Part shown: positions 23,851 through 33,995 of the stretch, piece by piece
Position numbering within the stretch: the stretch's first letter is position 1
How the letters are laid out: each line of letters starts with the position of its first letter
Assembly: GCF_021397715.1 (NCBI RefSeq)
Contig: NZ_CP090207.1
Location: 3,906,001-3,970,000 of the forward strand
Origin: Pantoea agglomerans
GTDB taxonomy: Bacteria; Pseudomonadota; Gammaproteobacteria; Enterobacterales; Enterobacteriaceae
DNA length: 64,000 bases
Reading direction: 5' to 3'
Notes under the pieces: generated by a model
The model's input: the letters and a program-made list of their open reading frames with translations, nothing else
Told to the model about the DNA's origin: nothing
The model's database searches: none
Position numbers and translations under genes: made by a program

Positions 23851-25173
23851 TCAGGCGTCGAACCAGCTGTTCTGCTGCCAGTGTTTACGCCAGATTAGCC
23901 ACAGCGACACGCCGCGCAGCGCCAGGAAAACCGTTACCGCCAGCCACAATCCGTGGTTGCCCAGTATCGGGACGCTGAGAAGCGTCAGGAAGTAGCCGAG
24001 TGCCGCCACCATCATGCTGTTACGCATCTCCCGGCCACGGGTCGCGCCAATAAACATGCCATCCAGCAGATAACACCAGACGCCAATCAGCGGCAGAATA
24101 ACCTGCCATACCAGATAGCGATCGGCGGCCTGTTGCAGCGGTTCAAGGGAGGTCAGCAGCGCCACGATGTGCGGGCCGCAGAGTGCATAGAGCAGCGAAA
24201 AACCGATTGCCACTACCACCGCCTGGCGGCAGGCGGCATGCCAGACGCGCAGCAATTTGCTGCCATCTTTTGCGCCGTGTGCTTCGCCGGCAAAGGCTTC
24301 CACCGCATAGGCGAAACCGTCAAGCGCGTAGGCGGTAAAGGTGATAAACATCAACAGCACCGCATTGACTGCCACCACCTGCGGACCGATGCGCGCGCCC
24401 AGTACGGTCAGTGAGGCAAAACAGAGCTGCAGCAGTAACGAACGCAGCATGATGTCGCGATTAAGCCGCAGCAGGCGCTGAATATCACCGCGCCAGCTCT
24501 GCTTCAGTATTGCCGTAGTGATGCCGCGCAGTTTCAACACCCGCCAGACCATTACCGCACCGACGGCCAGCGTGATGTACTCTGCCAGTGCGGTCGCGGT
24601 TGCCGCTCCCGCCACGCCCCAGTGCAGCCCCATCACCAGCCACAGATCGAGCACAATATTGACCAGATTACCGACCACCAGCAGGATGACCGGTGCCCGC
24701 GCATACTGCACACCGAGCAGCCAGCCAAGGATCACCAGGTTTGCCAGCGTGGCAGGCGCACTCAGCCAGCGGATCTGAATAAACAGCGTCGCCTGTTGCA
24801 GAACCTTGGGATCGCCGCCAATCAGAGAGGTCGCCATGCTGGTGATGGGGGTACGCAGACAGATGAACAGCACGCCAGCCAGCAGCGCAATGATTAAAGG
24901 CTGGGTCAGCGCGCGTGCCAGTGCCCTTTTATCGCCCGCGCCGAATGCCTGCGCCGTCAGGCCAGTGGTACTCATTCGCAGGAACAGCAACAGCATGAAG
25001 AGGAAACTGGTGACTGTCGTCCCGACCGCAACCCCGCCAAGATAGACCGGGCTGTCGAGATGACCAATGACAGCGGTATCGACCACACCCAGTAAGGGTA
25101 CGGTGATGTTAGAAAGGATCATCGGCAGCGCGAGCCGCCAGAGTTTTTTGTCGGTAGCCGTTAAAAAACGCAT
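23851..25173 (-). CDS. dinF: MATE-family efflux protein DinF
   Basis: A 440-residue membrane protein with 12 hydrophobic segments in two MatE halves (residues ~10-210 and ~235-430). The N-terminus reads KKLWRLALPMILSNITVPLL, with the family residue pattern VDTAVIGHLDSPVYLGGVAVG. E. coli DinF is SOS-induced from the lexA promoter and protects against oxidative stress and bile salts. It lies 101 bases downstream of lexA on the same strand, with no terminator seen between, so the LexA-controlled operon is retained. Confidence 0.93.
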   Translation of the reverse strand: MRFLTATDKKLWRLALPMILSNITVPLLGVVDTAVIGHLDSPVYLGGVAVGTTVTSFLFMLLLFLRMSTTGLTAQAFGAGDKRALARALTQPLIIALLAGVLFICLRTPITSMATSLIGGDPKVLQQATLFIQIRWLSAPATLANLVILGWLLGVQYARAPVILLVVGNLVNIVLDLWLVMGLHWGVAGAATATALAEYITLAVGAVMVWRVLKLRGITTAILKQSWRGDIQRLLRLNRDIMLRSLLLQLCFASLTVLGARIGPQVVAVNAVLLMFITFTAYALDGFAYAVEAFAGEAHGAKDGSKLLRVWHAACRQAVVVAIGFSLLYALCGPHIVALLTSLEPLQQAADRYLVWQVILPLIGVWCYLLDGMFIGATRGREMRNSMMVAALGYFLTLLSVPILGNHGLWLAVTVFLALRGVSLWLIWRKHWQQNSWFDA

Positions 25174-25274
25174 TCGCAGTTCCGTGCTCAGCGCTGCAGA
25201 GAGGGGAGCTGCAGCGACAAAATTAGGGCCGACAGAATAGCATCAGACGCTACGAATGCGCGGTTATATCAGGC

Positions 25275-25889
25275 TCAGAGCCACTCGCCGTTGCGAACCA
25301 CACCCACCGCCAGACCTTCAACGGTCAGTGACTGCGCGCGCGTATCGACGACGATCGGATCAAAGTCGCTGTTTTCCGGCAGGAGATGCACGATAGCGCC
25401 CTGCTTTTTCCAGCGTTTCACCGTCACTTCATCATCAATGCGGGCCACGACAACCTGGCCGTTACGGACATCCTGGGTTTTATGCACCGCGAGCAGGTCG
25501 CCATCCATAATCCCGATATCTTTCATCGACATTCCGCTGACGCGCAGCAGGAAGTCGGCAGAGGGTTTGAACAGGCCCGGATCGACTTTGTAATGAGTTT
25601 CGATATGTTCCTGCGCCATGATCGGCTCACCGGCAGCGACCCGGCCAATTAACGGCAGACCTTCAGAGGCCTCTTCTTCCATTAACAGACGGATACCGCG
25701 CGAGGCACCAGAGACAATCTCAATCACCCCTTTACGTGCCAGCGCTTTAAGATGCTCTTCTGCCGCATTCGGCGAGCGGAAACCCAGCTGCGCGGCAATT
25801 TCTGCACGCGTAGGCGGCATGCCCGTTTGAGTAATATGGTCGCGAATCAGGTCATAGACCTGCTGCTGCCTGCTGGTTAATGCTTTCAT
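25275..25889 (-). CDS. lexA: LexA repressor
   Basis: A 204-residue SOS repressor. The winged helix spans 1-~70 ([33 protein letters not shown] recognition region); the self-cleavage bond is Ala86-Gly87 in GRVAAGEPI; the catalytic dyad is Ser121 (GMSMKDIG) and Lys158 (VTVKRW). All key residues are present, so RecA-stimulated autocleavage should work. It is two residues longer than E. coli LexA. ATG at 25889 with GGGGG/GGCGGG before it; the frame extends upstream across the two LexA boxes, which rules out the longer start. Operon with dinF. Confidence 0.97.
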   Translation of the reverse strand: MKALTSRQQQVYDLIRDHITQTGMPPTRAEIAAQLGFRSPNAAEEHLKALARKGVIEIVSGASRGIRLLMEEEASEGLPLIGRVAAGEPIMAQEHIETHYKVDPGLFKPSADFLLRVSGMSMKDIGIMDGDLLAVHKTQDVRNGQVVVARIDDEVTVKRWKKQGAIVHLLPENSDFDPIVVDTRAQSLTVEGLAVGVVRNGEWL

Positions 25890-25897
25890 CCCGCCCC

Positions 25898-25932
25898 CTG
25901 GTTGTTTATACAGTCGCTGTGAGTATATACAG
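25898..25932. promoter_or_regulatory. Two LexA boxes at the lexA promoter
   Basis: CTGTGAGTATATACAG (25917-25932) and CTGGTTGTTTATACAG (25898-25913), both CTG-N10-CAG and spaced 19 bases centre to centre, as at the E. coli lexA gene. They provide autoregulation. Confidence 0.92.
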
Positions 25933-25995
25933 GTATTGGCGAAATGGAAACCGATTCTCAGGCAAAAACGCGCCAGATGGCGCGTTGTGGAAAGG

Positions 25996-26364
25996 TTATC
26001 GCAAATGTGTCCAGAGCAGCGCGATCCAGACAAACAGTGCCAGTAAGATACTGATCAGCACCGCTGCCGAGCCCATATCTTTTGCCCGACCGGCTAACGG
26101 ATGGCGCTCCTGACCGATACGATCCACAACCGCCTCGATGGCGCTATTGAGGATTTCAACGATGACTACCAGCACCACAGCGCCAATCATCAGGATGCGC
26201 GAGACGATATCGACATCCAGCCAGCAGGCCACAATAATGGCGACCAGCGCGGCCAGCGCTTCCTGCCGAAAAGCCGCTTCATGCTGCCAGGCGGCACGCA
26301 GGCCCTGCCATGAGTAACCTGCGGCTTTCACAATTCTTACAAGACCGGTGGCATTATTTGCCAT
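25996..26364 (-). CDS. dgkA: Diacylglycerol kinase
   Basis: A 122-residue inner-membrane enzyme with three membrane helices that phosphorylates diacylglycerol left from membrane-derived oligosaccharide synthesis, recycling it to phosphatidate. The active-site signature [20 protein letters not shown] (~69-88) is intact, and the length equals E. coli DgkA. Divergent from plsB, another phospholipid-synthesis gene, across 119-128 bases. Confidence 0.96.
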   Translation of the reverse strand: MANNATGLVRIVKAAGYSWQGLRAAWQHEAAFRQEALAALVAIIVACWLDVDIVSRILMIGAVVLVVIVEILNSAIEAVVDRIGQERHPLAGRAKDMGSAAVLISILLALFVWIALLWTHLR

Positions 26365-26492
26365 ATTGGTGGAACCCTTTCATCGGATTGACGTCAATGT
26401 CTGGGCTGCGTGCAATTGGCACCACCACAGATCTTCGCTGCGCTTTCTGGTATGCTTGCGGCGCTTTGCTAACAAGAGGCTTCATGTTGTCT

Positions 26493-28916
26493 ATGTCAGG
26501 TTGGCGTAAACTTTATTACAAATTACTGAATTTACCACTGTCGTTTTTGGTAAAGAGTAAGGCCATTCCGGCCGATCCCGTTTCTGAACACGGTCTGGAC
26601 CCGACCCGGCCCATTATGTACGTTCTGCCTTACGATTCGAAGGCCGACTTACTGACTTTACGCGCGCAGTGCCTGCGGCATCATCTGCCCGACCCGCTCT
26701 CTCCGCTGGAGATTGATGGTTCACTGCTGCCGCGCCACGTTTTTATCCACGATGGCCCGCGCGTCTTCCCCTATTTTGTGCCCAGCGTCGAATCGGTGAA
26801 GATTTTTCACGATTATCTCGACCTGCATCGCAATAACCCCAAACTGGATATTCAGATGCTGCCGGTGACGGTGATGTTTGGTCGTGCGCCAGGCCGTGAG
26901 GTTCAGGGCGAAGATGCACCGCACCTGCGGGTACTGAACGGCGTGCAAAAGTTCTTTGCGGTGATCTGGCACGGACGCGACAGTTTTGTCCGTTTCTCGC
27001 CGACCGTTTCGCTGCGCCGCATGGCGACCGAGCACGGCACCGACAAATCGATCGCCCAGAAACTGGCCCGGGTGGCGCGCATTCACTTTGCCCGTCAGCG
27101 TCTGGCGGCGGTTGGCCCGCGTTTACCGGCACGTCAGGATCTGTTTAATCGCCTGTTGCAGTCTAAAGCGATTGAAAAAGCCGTCGAAGATGAAGCCCGC
27201 AGCAAAAAAATCTCCCATGAAAAAGCGCAGCAGAATGCGGTTGAGATGATGGAAGAGATTGCGGCGAACTTCTCTTATGAAGCGATCCGCGTGACGGATC
27301 GCGTGATGGGCTGGCTCTGGAGCCGTCTCTATCAGGGCATCAACGTTAACGGCGGCGAAAAAGTGCGTCAGCTGGCGCAGGATGGACATGAAATCGTCTA
27401 CGTGCCGTGCCATCGCAGCCACATGGATTACCTGCTGCTCTCTTACGTGCTCTATCATCAGGGACTGGTGCCGCCGCACATTGCCGCCGGTATCAACCTC
27501 AACTTCTGGCCAGCCGGACCGATCTTCCGTCGTCTGGGCGCGTTCTTTATTCGTCGTACCTTTAAAGGCAACAAGCTGTATGCCACGGTGTTCCGTGAGT
27601 ATCTCGGCGAGTTGTTCACCCGCGGCTATTCGGTGGAATACTTTGTTGAAGGCGGTCGTTCCCGCACTGGTCGTCTGCTCGATCCGAAAACCGGGACCTT
27701 AGCGATGACCCTGCAGGCGATGCTGCGCGGCGGTAATCGCCCGATTACCCTGGTGCCGATTTACATCGGTTATGAGCACGTGATGGAAGTCGGGACTTAC
27801 GCCAAAGAGCTACGCGGCGCGGCGAAAGAGAAAGAAGGCTTCATGCAGATGGTGCACGGCTTGCGTAAGCTGCGTAACCTCGGCCAGGGCTACGTTAACT
27901 TTGGCGAACCGCTGCCGCTGGTTAACTACCTTAACAAGCGGGTGCCGGAGTGGCGTGACGCCATCGATCCGATTGAGCCGCAGCGTCCCAGCTGGTTAAC
28001 CCCAACCGTCAATGACATCGCAGCGAGCCTGATGGTGCGCATCAATGAAGCGGGCGCGGCCAACGCCATGAACCTGTGCGTGACCGCGCTGCTCGCCTCA
28101 CGTCAGCGCTCACTTACCCGCGAACAGCTGATTGAGCAGCTTGAGTGTTATACCCAGCTACTGCGTAATGTGCCTTACTCTGCCAATGCCACCGTCCCTG
28201 ACCTCTCCGCTGAGGCGCTGCTGGATCACGCGATGGGCATGAATAAGTTTGAAAGCGAGAAAGACAGCATTGGCGACATCATCATTCTGCCGCGTGAGCA
28301 GGCCGTGCTGATGACCTACTATCGCAACAACATTCACCACATGCTGGTGATGCCGTCGCTGATCGCCGCCATTGTGCAACAGCACCAGACACTGAGCGAA
28401 GCTGAGTTGCTGCGCCAGGTGAGCCTGATCTACCCGATGCTGAAGAGCGAACTGTTCCTGCGCTGGCAGACCGATGAGCTGCCGCAACTGCTGACGGAAC
28501 TCAGTCAGGAACTGGCGCGTCAGGGCCTGATTACGCTGGATGATGGCCAGCTGCGCTTTACGGCGGCCCGTTACCGTACGCTGCAACTGCTGGCTGCCGG
28601 GGTGCGTGAAACGCTCCAGCGTTATGCCATCACCTTCTCGATTCTCAGTGCGAAGCCGGCGATTAACCGCGGGACGCTGGAAAAAGAGAGCCGCACACTG
28701 GCACAACGTCTGTCGGTGCTGCACGGTATCAACGCGCCGGAGTTCTTCGACAAAGCGGTCTTTACCTCGCTGGTGCTGACGCTGCGTGATGAAGGGTATA
28801 TCAGCGACAGCGGCGATGCCGATGTGGTGCAGACGCTGGCGACCTGGCATATTCTGGCGGACCTGGTCACCAGCGATGTGCGCATGACCATTGAAAGCGC
28901 CGTGGCACACGACTGA
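26493..28916 (+). CDS. plsB: Glycerol-3-phosphate 1-O-acyltransferase
   Basis: An ~807-residue membrane-bound enzyme making lysophosphatidate from glycerol-3-phosphate and acyl-ACP/CoA. Acyltransferase blocks are intact: block [13 protein letters not shown] (HX4D, ~306), block [20 protein letters not shown], block [16 protein letters not shown], block [14 protein letters not shown]. The ATG at 26493 gives the E. coli N-terminus ([13 protein letters not shown]); the ATG at 26484, closer to GAGG (26476-26479), would add three residues. The reading frame is open to 26310, but that part overlaps dgkA. A strong terminator follows. Confidence 0.95.
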   Translation: MSGWRKLYYKLLNLPLSFLVKSKAIPADPVSEHGLDPTRPIMYVLPYDSKADLLTLRAQCLRHHLPDPLSPLEIDGSLLPRHVFIHDGPRVFPYFVPSVESVKIFHDYLDLHRNNPKLDIQMLPVTVMFGRAPGREVQGEDAPHLRVLNGVQKFFAVIWHGRDSFVRFSPTVSLRRMATEHGTDKSIAQKLARVARIHFARQRLAAVGPRLPARQDLFNRLLQSKAIEKAVEDEARSKKISHEKAQQNAVEMMEEIAANFSYEAIRVTDRVMGWLWSRLYQGINVNGGEKVRQLAQDGHEIVYVPCHRSHMDYLLLSYVLYHQGLVPPHIAAGINLNFWPAGPIFRRLGAFFIRRTFKGNKLYATVFREYLGELFTRGYSVEYFVEGGRSRTGRLLDPKTGTLAMTLQAMLRGGNRPITLVPIYIGYEHVMEVGTYAKELRGAAKEKEGFMQMVHGLRKLRNLGQGYVNFGEPLPLVNYLNKRVPEWRDAIDPIEPQRPSWLTPTVNDIAASLMVRINEAGAANAMNLCVTALLASRQRSLTREQLIEQLECYTQLLRNVPYSANATVPDLSAEALLDHAMGMNKFESEKDSIGDIIILPREQAVLMTYYRNNIHHMLVMPSLIAAIVQQHQTLSEAELLRQVSLIYPMLKSELFLRWQTDELPQLLTELSQELARQGLITLDDGQLRFTAARYRTLQLLAAGVRETLQRYAITFSILSAKPAINRGTLEKESRTLAQRLSVLHGINAPEFFDKAVFTSLVLTLRDEGYISDSGDADVVQTLATWHILADLVTSDVRMTIESAVAHD

Positions 28917-28934
28917 CACAACAAGCGTACAGTA

Positions 28935-28964
28935 AAAAGGCGACCTCATGAGGTCGCCTTTTTT
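28935..28964. terminator. plsB terminator
   Basis: GGCGACCTCA/TGAGGTCGCC (28939-28958), perfectly self-complementary, preceded by A's and followed by six T's. Confidence 0.92.
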
Positions 28965-29200
28965 ATAGGTCAGGTCTGGTCAGATTCGCCGTGAGACGGT
29001 GCCTGCTCAGGGAACACGGTCAGATCGGAAAGACGCAAAAGCGTCATCCCTGACTGCTCGGCCAGCGCCGTCCCTGGCGCGGGACGCTTTCCTCTTCTGC
29101 CCGTATTCCCTGCGCGTTGAGCTTATCCATTGCTGTCGGATTCATCCTGCATCGGGTTTGGCGGCCTCCCGGATCGCCTTTTTTGTGCCTGAATCCCCTA
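28965..29200. other. Intergenic region between plsB and ubiA (convergent)
   Basis: About 235 bases. A GACGC AAAA GCGTC hairpin (29033-29046) is followed by GC-rich sequence with GCGTCCC-type inverted segments (~29063-29095). A 72-codon frame here has no supporting features. No gene or known repeat recognised. Confidence 0.5.
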
Positions 29201-30085
29201 TCAGAACAGCTGGCTGAACGGCGGCGTATTCATCAGTACGCCGAGGAACAGTACCAGCCCGACATAATTGTTGTTCAGGAAAGCCTTAAAGCAGGCGGGG
29301 CGGTCGCGCCGGACGATCAGCTTCTGTTGATAAACGAACAGAGCAGCAGCCAGCATCAGCGTCCAGTAAAAGGCCGCGTTGAGTTGCAACAGCATACCGA
29401 CCCACGCCATTAGCAGCAGCGTCGCAAGCTGCAGCAGACCGATGATTAACTTGTCGAAACGACCAAACAGAATCGCGGTCGACTTGACGCCAATCTTCAC
29501 ATCATCGTCACGGTCCACCATCGCATAGAGAGTGTCATAAGCCACGGTCCAGCAGATGTTGGCGAAGAACACCAGCCAGCAGACCAGAGGTAAGGACTCA
29601 CTAACCGCAGCCCAGGCCATCGGGATCGCCCAGCCAAACGCGGCACCCAGCACCACCTGCGGCAGATGGGTATAGCGCTTCATGAACGGATAAACCCAGG
29701 CGAGCGCCAGACCGACCACCGAGAGCAATATCGTCATCAGGTTCATGGTCAGCACCAGCGCAAACGCCACCAGCGCCAGCACCACGAACAGCAGTCTGGC
29801 TTCCCGACTGGTGACCGCACCACTGGCTAAAGGCCGATGTTTCGTTCGCTCAACGTGTCCATCCACCTTACGGTCGGCAAAGTCATTAATGACGCAGCCC
29901 GCTGCACGCATCACGAAAACACCGGCAACAAACACCAGCAGCACCGGCAGCGGCGGGATCGCCATATCAGCCAGCCATAATGCCCACAGGGTGGGCCACA
30001 ACAGCAGTAAGGTGCCGATCGGTTTATCAATGCGCATCAGGCGGCTGTAGGCCTGCCATTTATTGATATGTAAGCTCTTTTCCAC
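29201..30085 (-). CDS. ubiA: 4-hydroxybenzoate octaprenyltransferase
   Basis: A 294-residue membrane prenyltransferase with about nine hydrophobic segments. The two Asp-rich Mg/diphosphate motifs are visible, [19 protein letters not shown] (~71-89) and [16 protein letters not shown] (~190-205). It joins the octaprenyl chain to 4-hydroxybenzoate in ubiquinone synthesis. The start is GTG at 30085 (VEKSLHINK, as in the family) or the adjacent GTG at 30088, with GAGGA upstream; the frame is open further but overlaps ubiC. It follows ubiC by 11 bases, as in the E. coli ubiCA operon. Confidence 0.95.
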   Translation of the reverse strand: MEKSLHINKWQAYSRLMRIDKPIGTLLLLWPTLWALWLADMAIPPLPVLLVFVAGVFVMRAAGCVINDFADRKVDGHVERTKHRPLASGAVTSREARLLFVVLALVAFALVLTMNLMTILLSVVGLALAWVYPFMKRYTHLPQVVLGAAFGWAIPMAWAAVSESLPLVCWLVFFANICWTVAYDTLYAMVDRDDDVKIGVKSTAILFGRFDKLIIGLLQLATLLLMAWVGMLLQLNAAFYWTLMLAAALFVYQQKLIVRRDRPACFKAFLNNNYVGLVLFLGVLMNTPPFSQLF

Positions 30086-30096
30086 CACAGGATTCC

Positions 30097-30609
30097 TCAG
30101 GCCAGGTCGCGATAAAGCGGCGAAGCCGGTAAAAACAGTTCCGTCAGCAGCAGCGGTTTGCCGGAGAGCCGCAGACGCGAGCGACGTCCCCACAGCGCAT
30201 CAACTTTGCCCGGTTCGATAAAATCACGGGTCAGAGTTGATGAGGAGAACAGATAACGGCCCAGCGGGCGCGTACCCAGCTGCTGCAGCATCGCTTCCGG
30301 GCCATTCAGGGTACTTTCCGGCACCAGCGTGCGGCCAGCCAGCCAGGGTACGCCGTCGCCGAACAGCAGCACTTCGCGCAGCCAGAAGCGCTTATCGTCC
30401 GGTAACAGGGCCTGTTCATCGTCTAACTCGCTGGCGTCAATAAAGCCTTCACGTATCGGCTCTACCATCACCTGCTGGCAATGCTGCTCGAAACGGCGGG
30501 TCATGGAATCTTCCTCCATCAGCCAGTCAAGCAGCGACGGCGCAAGCGCGGCCTGCGTCGGTGAAAGCCAGTTGAGCGCACGTAATAAGCTGAGTGCGTC
30601 TTGCGACAT
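30097..30609 (-). CDS. ubiC: Chorismate pyruvate-lyase
   Basis: A 170-residue enzyme (E. coli 165) that splits chorismate into pyruvate and 4-hydroxybenzoate, the first committed step of ubiquinone synthesis. Family marks are [20 protein letters not shown] near the N-terminus, the [20 protein letters not shown] segment (~77-96) that holds the substrate arginine, and the [21 protein letters not shown]-terminal stretch. First gene of ubiCA. Confidence 0.95.
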   Translation of the reverse strand: MSQDALSLLRALNWLSPTQAALAPSLLDWLMEEDSMTRRFEQHCQQVMVEPIREGFIDASELDDEQALLPDDKRFWLREVLLFGDGVPWLAGRTLVPESTLNGPEAMLQQLGTRPLGRYLFSSSTLTRDFIEPGKVDALWGRRSRLRLSGKPLLLTELFLPASPLYRDLA

Positions 30610-30695
30610 AGCACCACTCCCAATTATTTTCAGGGCGCCAGTTTAACGCAGAGTCGCGCGATGAACACCTGCCGTCGTTGCAGACGGCAGCGGGT

Positions 30696-31106
30696 TTATT
30701 CGCGTTTCAGGCGGTTGCTGTTCGCCAGCCACAGCGTCACCACCAGAATCAGAATCGCGGCGGAATAGCAGAGGGTGTCGAAGGGATTTTTATGATCGAC
30801 AATAATCAGGCGGATAATTGCGGTGATACCGATATAGACAAAATAGCGTAACGGGAAGTGATAGCCAGACTGAAAATACTTAACAATCAACGCAATAAAT
30901 TCAAAATAGAGGAAATAGATCACTATTCCCTCAATCAGCAGATAGGAAGACGACTCTTCACCGGTACTGAACAGTACGTTCGCCAGGTGAATGGTTTCTT
31001 TGCCGAGAAAGACAATCAGGATAATTGCCAGGCTAAGCAGGCCCAGATTCAGCACCCATTGCAGTACGGTCGCAAGGTGGCGGGCCAGCGGATTTTTGTC
31101 ACTCAT
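30696..31106 (-). CDS. psiE: Phosphate-starvation-inducible membrane protein PsiE
   Basis: A 136-residue protein with four hydrophobic segments, matching E. coli PsiE ([20 protein letters not shown] at the start, [20 protein letters not shown] in the middle). The function is unknown; in E. coli it is PhoB-activated. ATG at 31106 has GAGGCG nearby and fits the family; the upstream in-frame ATG at 31145 is less likely. It is 72 bases from the GntR regulator gene. Confidence 0.92.
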   Translation of the reverse strand: MSDKNPLARHLATVLQWVLNLGLLSLAIILIVFLGKETIHLANVLFSTGEESSSYLLIEGIVIYFLYFEFIALIVKYFQSGYHFPLRYFVYIGITAIIRLIIVDHKNPFDTLCYSAAILILVVTLWLANSNRLKRE

Positions 31107-31177
31107 GTAGCGCCTCAGAAGAGAGTTATTAGCGGACGCTATCATGCGTGAGTGTGACCTGAATCACAATATGGCGC

Positions 31178-31885
31178 TTAGGCTTCGACATCAACACACA
31201 GCGCATCGTAGCGCCAGTATTCGCAATCACAATCAATGACCTGCTTTTGCCGATCGCGGTTAATCCGGGTAATCAGTAAGCCCGGGCTGCCAGCGGCAAC
31301 GTTCAGCGCGGGCGCGGCGATCTCTGGCAGCGGGCCTGGCAGAATGGTAAAGCGCGCGCCACCGTAGCGAATGCCGTAGCGCTGGTCATAGAGATCGGTC
31401 AGTGAGCGGGTGAGATCTTCATCAAGCAGGCCGGGGAAAAAACGCGGATTAAGATAGTGTTCCACATACAGCACCGCGCGGCCGTCAATGCGCCGAAGCC
31501 GGCGAATGCGGTAAACCGGTGTTCCGGCTGGCAACAGCAGTGCTGTCGCTATCGCGCCCTGCACCGCAACCTGTTCAGCTGCAATCACCTCGGTGGTTGC
31601 CTGGCGCCCCTGCTCGCTTGCCATGGCATGAAAATGGCTGTGATGCAGCGGATTGTAGATCAGCCTTGGCGGCGCAATAAACCAGCCACGACGCAGTTCA
31701 CGGTAGATCACGCCCTGCGCCTCCAGCTTGCCTAAGGCTTCACGCAGGGTGATGCGAGTGGTACTGAACGCCTCACTCAGCGCGCGTTCCGCAGGCAGTC
31801 GCCCGCCGCTGAACTCACCCGCCTGAATACGGCTGAGTAAGGCGCTGGCGATCACGTCCGCCGTTTTGAGTGCTATCGACTCCAC
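31178..31885 (-). CDS. GntR-family regulator with UTRA domain
   Basis: A 235-residue regulator of the HutC/PhnF subfamily. The N-terminal winged helix is at ~8-75 (GGRLPAERALSEAFSTTRIT then REALGKLEAQGVIYRELRRG); the UTRA effector domain follows at ~90-230 (VYRIRRLRRIDGRAVLYVEH; LLITRINRDRQKQVIDCDCE). It is divergent from the five-gene importer operon starting at 32101, and a palindrome of the subfamily's operator type lies between them. Its effector is probably the imported compound or a derivative (inference). Confidence 0.88.
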   Translation of the reverse strand: MESIALKTADVIASALLSRIQAGEFSGGRLPAERALSEAFSTTRITLREALGKLEAQGVIYRELRRGWFIAPPRLIYNPLHHSHFHAMASEQGRQATTEVIAAEQVAVQGAIATALLLPAGTPVYRIRRLRRIDGRAVLYVEHYLNPRFFPGLLDEDLTRSLTDLYDQRYGIRYGGARFTILPGPLPEIAAPALNVAAGSPGLLITRINRDRQKQVIDCDCEYWRYDALCVDVEA

Positions 31886-32052
31886 AACAGTAGCCTCATT
31901 TTGGTGCGATTCCGCACTGTGACCGTTCAGATGCGCGCCTCAGCCCTTGCCAGAAACTGGCGGAGGATGAGCGCTGGCCTTCCGTCATCCCCGCACAGTA
32001 TCGCTTTGTCATAAATCGTTCATATACAGGGGCTACATTGGCTCGGTTCTTG

Positions 32053-32066
32053 CTGGACTAGACCAG
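32053..32066. promoter_or_regulatory. Candidate GntR/UTRA operator
   Basis: CTGGACTAGACCAG is a 14-base palindrome with one mismatched pair. It resembles the TGGTCTAGACCA-type sites used by HutC/PhnF regulators. It lies 35 bases before the binding-protein gene and is the only such palindrome seen between the divergent genes. Confidence 0.55.
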
Positions 32067-32100
32067 TCAGGCCCATCAACTTACACCCGGAGCAACTGAG

Positions 32101-33162
32101 ATGAAAGCGTTTATCGCCTCTGTAGTAGCCAGTGCTGTAGTGCTCGCCCTGCCCGTTGCGCAGGCCGCCGATAACGACCTTGCCGCGCTGGAAAAAGCCG
32201 CGCGCAGTGAAGGTCAGATTAACAGCGTCGGCATGCCGGACAGCTGGGCCAACTGGAAAGATACCTGGAACGATATCAGCAGCAAATATGGCCTTAAACA
32301 CAGCGACACCGATATGTCATCGGCCCAGGAGCTGGCGAAATTTGATGCCGAGAAAGAGAACGCCAGCGCCGATATCGGCGATGTCGGCGCGGCATTTGGC
32401 CCGGTAGCGGTGGCGAAAGGCGTCGCTCAGCCTTATAAACCCACGCACTGGGATCAGATCCCCGACTGGGCTAAAGACAAAGAGGGGAACTGGGCGCTGG
32501 CCTATACCGGCACCATCGCCTTCCTGATCGACAAGCAGCAGGTGAAAGATATCCCGCACAGCTGGGCCGATCTGAAAAAAGGTAAGTATGTGGTTACTAT
32601 CGGTGACGTGGGCGTGGCTGCTCAGGCGGCGAATGGCGTACTGGCAGCAAACTACGCTTTAGGCGGCGATGAGAAGAACCTGAAACCGGCGCTGGCCTTC
32701 TTCGGCGATCTGGCGAAACAGGGTCGCCTTGGCGTTACCGATCCGGTGATTGCCAACATCGAAAAAGGTGAAGTTCAGATGGCGGTGGTGTGGGACTTTA
32801 ACGGCCTCAACTATCGCGACCAGATCGACAAAAATCGCTACGAAGTGGTGATCCCGTCAGACGGTTCGGTCACCTCCGGCTATACCACCATCATCAACAA
32901 ATATGCGAAACACCCGAACGCCGCCAAACTGGCGCGCGAATATATCTTCTCAGACCAGGGTCAGATCAATCTGGCGAAGGGTTACGCCCGTCCGATTCGT
33001 GCGGAACATCTGACGCTGCCAGCCGACGTTCAGGCTCGTCTGCTGCCGCAGTCTGAATACAAAAATGCCCGTCCGATTCAGGATCAGGCCGCCTGGGATA
33101 AGTCCTCGAAAATGCTGCCGCGTCTGTGGCAGGAAAACGTCGTTATCAATATGCAGCAGTAA
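32101..33162 (+). CDS. ABC transporter periplasmic substrate-binding protein
   Basis: A 353-residue binding protein with a signal peptide (MKAFIASVVASAVVLALPVA then QAADND; cleavage likely after QA). The mature part has the two-lobed fold of the iron/thiamine/polyamine/phosphonate class: GQINSVGMPDSWANWKD early, KFDAEKENASADIGDVGAAF, and a C-terminal SDQGQINLAKGYARPIRAE. The substrate is not evident. First gene of an operon with a phosphatase-superfamily enzyme, two permeases and an ATPase. GGAGC precedes the ATG. Confidence 0.87.
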   Translation: MKAFIASVVASAVVLALPVAQAADNDLAALEKAARSEGQINSVGMPDSWANWKDTWNDISSKYGLKHSDTDMSSAQELAKFDAEKENASADIGDVGAAFGPVAVAKGVAQPYKPTHWDQIPDWAKDKEGNWALAYTGTIAFLIDKQQVKDIPHSWADLKKGKYVVTIGDVGVAAQAANGVLAANYALGGDEKNLKPALAFFGDLAKQGRLGVTDPVIANIEKGEVQMAVVWDFNGLNYRDQIDKNRYEVVIPSDGSVTSGYTTIINKYAKHPNAAKLAREYIFSDQGQINLAKGYARPIRAEHLTLPADVQARLLPQSEYKNARPIQDQAAWDKSSKMLPRLWQENVVINMQQ

Positions 33163-33182
33163 AGCGCGGCAAGGAGAACGGA

Positions 33183-33995
33183 ATGAAGACTATCCTGGTG
33201 GTGCTGGACGGGTTGAGCAATCAGGTGGCGCAGTATGCAATGGGCTATCTGCACGCCGAATGTGCCCAGGGCAACGGTCACTATTATCGTCTGACCTGCG
33301 AACTTCCCTCGCTGTCGCGTCCGCTTTATGAGTGCATTCTGACCGGGGTTACGCCGGTCAGAAGCGGCATTATTCATAACGGCGTCAACCGATTAAGCCG
33401 CGAGCGCAGCGTATTTCACTATGCGCGAGCTGCCGGGCTGACGACCGCGGCGGCGGCCTACCACTGGGTGAGTGAACTCTATAACCGGACGCCCTTTGTT
33501 CCGGCGCGCGATCGTCACACCGACGCGCCGGAACTGCCGATTCAGTACGGACATTTCTACTCTGATGACAGCTATCCCGACTCCCATCTGTTTGAAGATG
33601 CCGAAAGCCTGCGGCTGCGCCATGACCCGGACTTCCTGCTGATTCATCCGATGAATATCGATGATGCCGGTCACAAATCGGGACTCTCCTCCGCGCAATA
33701 CCGCAACCGGGCGCGCATCGCCGACGGTCTGCTGTCGCTCTGGATGCCAGGCTGGCTGTCAGCGGGCTATCAGGTGATTGTGACCGCCGATCATGGCATG
33801 AACGACGATCGCTCCCACGGCGGTATCCTGCCGGAAGAGACCCAGGTGCCGCTGTTTGTATTTGGTGCGGCGTTCTCGCAGCAACCTGATCTACTGCCGC
33901 AGCAGACTGACCTGTGTGGCACCCTGTGCGAACTGCTCGGCGTCGCGCACGATAAACCGCTCTGTCGCGGGCTGCTGGCGGAGCGGCGACTATGA
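33183..33995 (+). CDS. Alkaline-phosphatase-superfamily hydrolase (nucleotide pyrophosphatase/phosphodiesterase type)
   Basis: A 270-residue enzyme. Metal and catalytic residues in order: Asp9 (VVLDG), a Ser nucleophile candidate at 45 in LPSLSRPLYECILTG, Asp160/Asp161 and His164 (NIDDAGH), Asp203-His204 (TADHGMND), and His212. This is the layout of the NPP / phosphonoacetate-hydrolase branch. No signal peptide, so it acts in the cytoplasm on the imported compound. AAGGAGAAC precedes the ATG. Its stop overlaps the first permease start (ATGA). Likely substrates are phosphodiesters, phosphomonoesters or phosphonates; none can be preferred from sequence. The usual nucleophile is Thr; Ser here is a difference worth noting. 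Confidence 0.8.
   Translation: MKTILVVLDGLSNQVAQYAMGYLHAECAQGNGHYYRLTCELPSLSRPLYECILTGVTPVRSGIIHNGVNRLSRERSVFHYARAAGLTTAAAAYHWVSELYNRTPFVPARDRHTDAPELPIQYGHFYSDDSYPDSHLFEDAESLRLRHDPDFLLIHPMNIDDAGHKSGLSSAQYRNRARIADGLLSLWMPGWLSAGYQVIVTADHGMNDDRSHGGILPEETQVPLFVFGAAFSQQPDLLPQQTDLCGTLCELLGVAHDKPLCRGLLAERRL

Noticed and set aside
28979-29190. Possible third copy of the dispersed repeat between plsB and ubiA
   Set aside because: GC-rich and hairpin-bearing, but it shares none of the conserved blocks of copies A and B.
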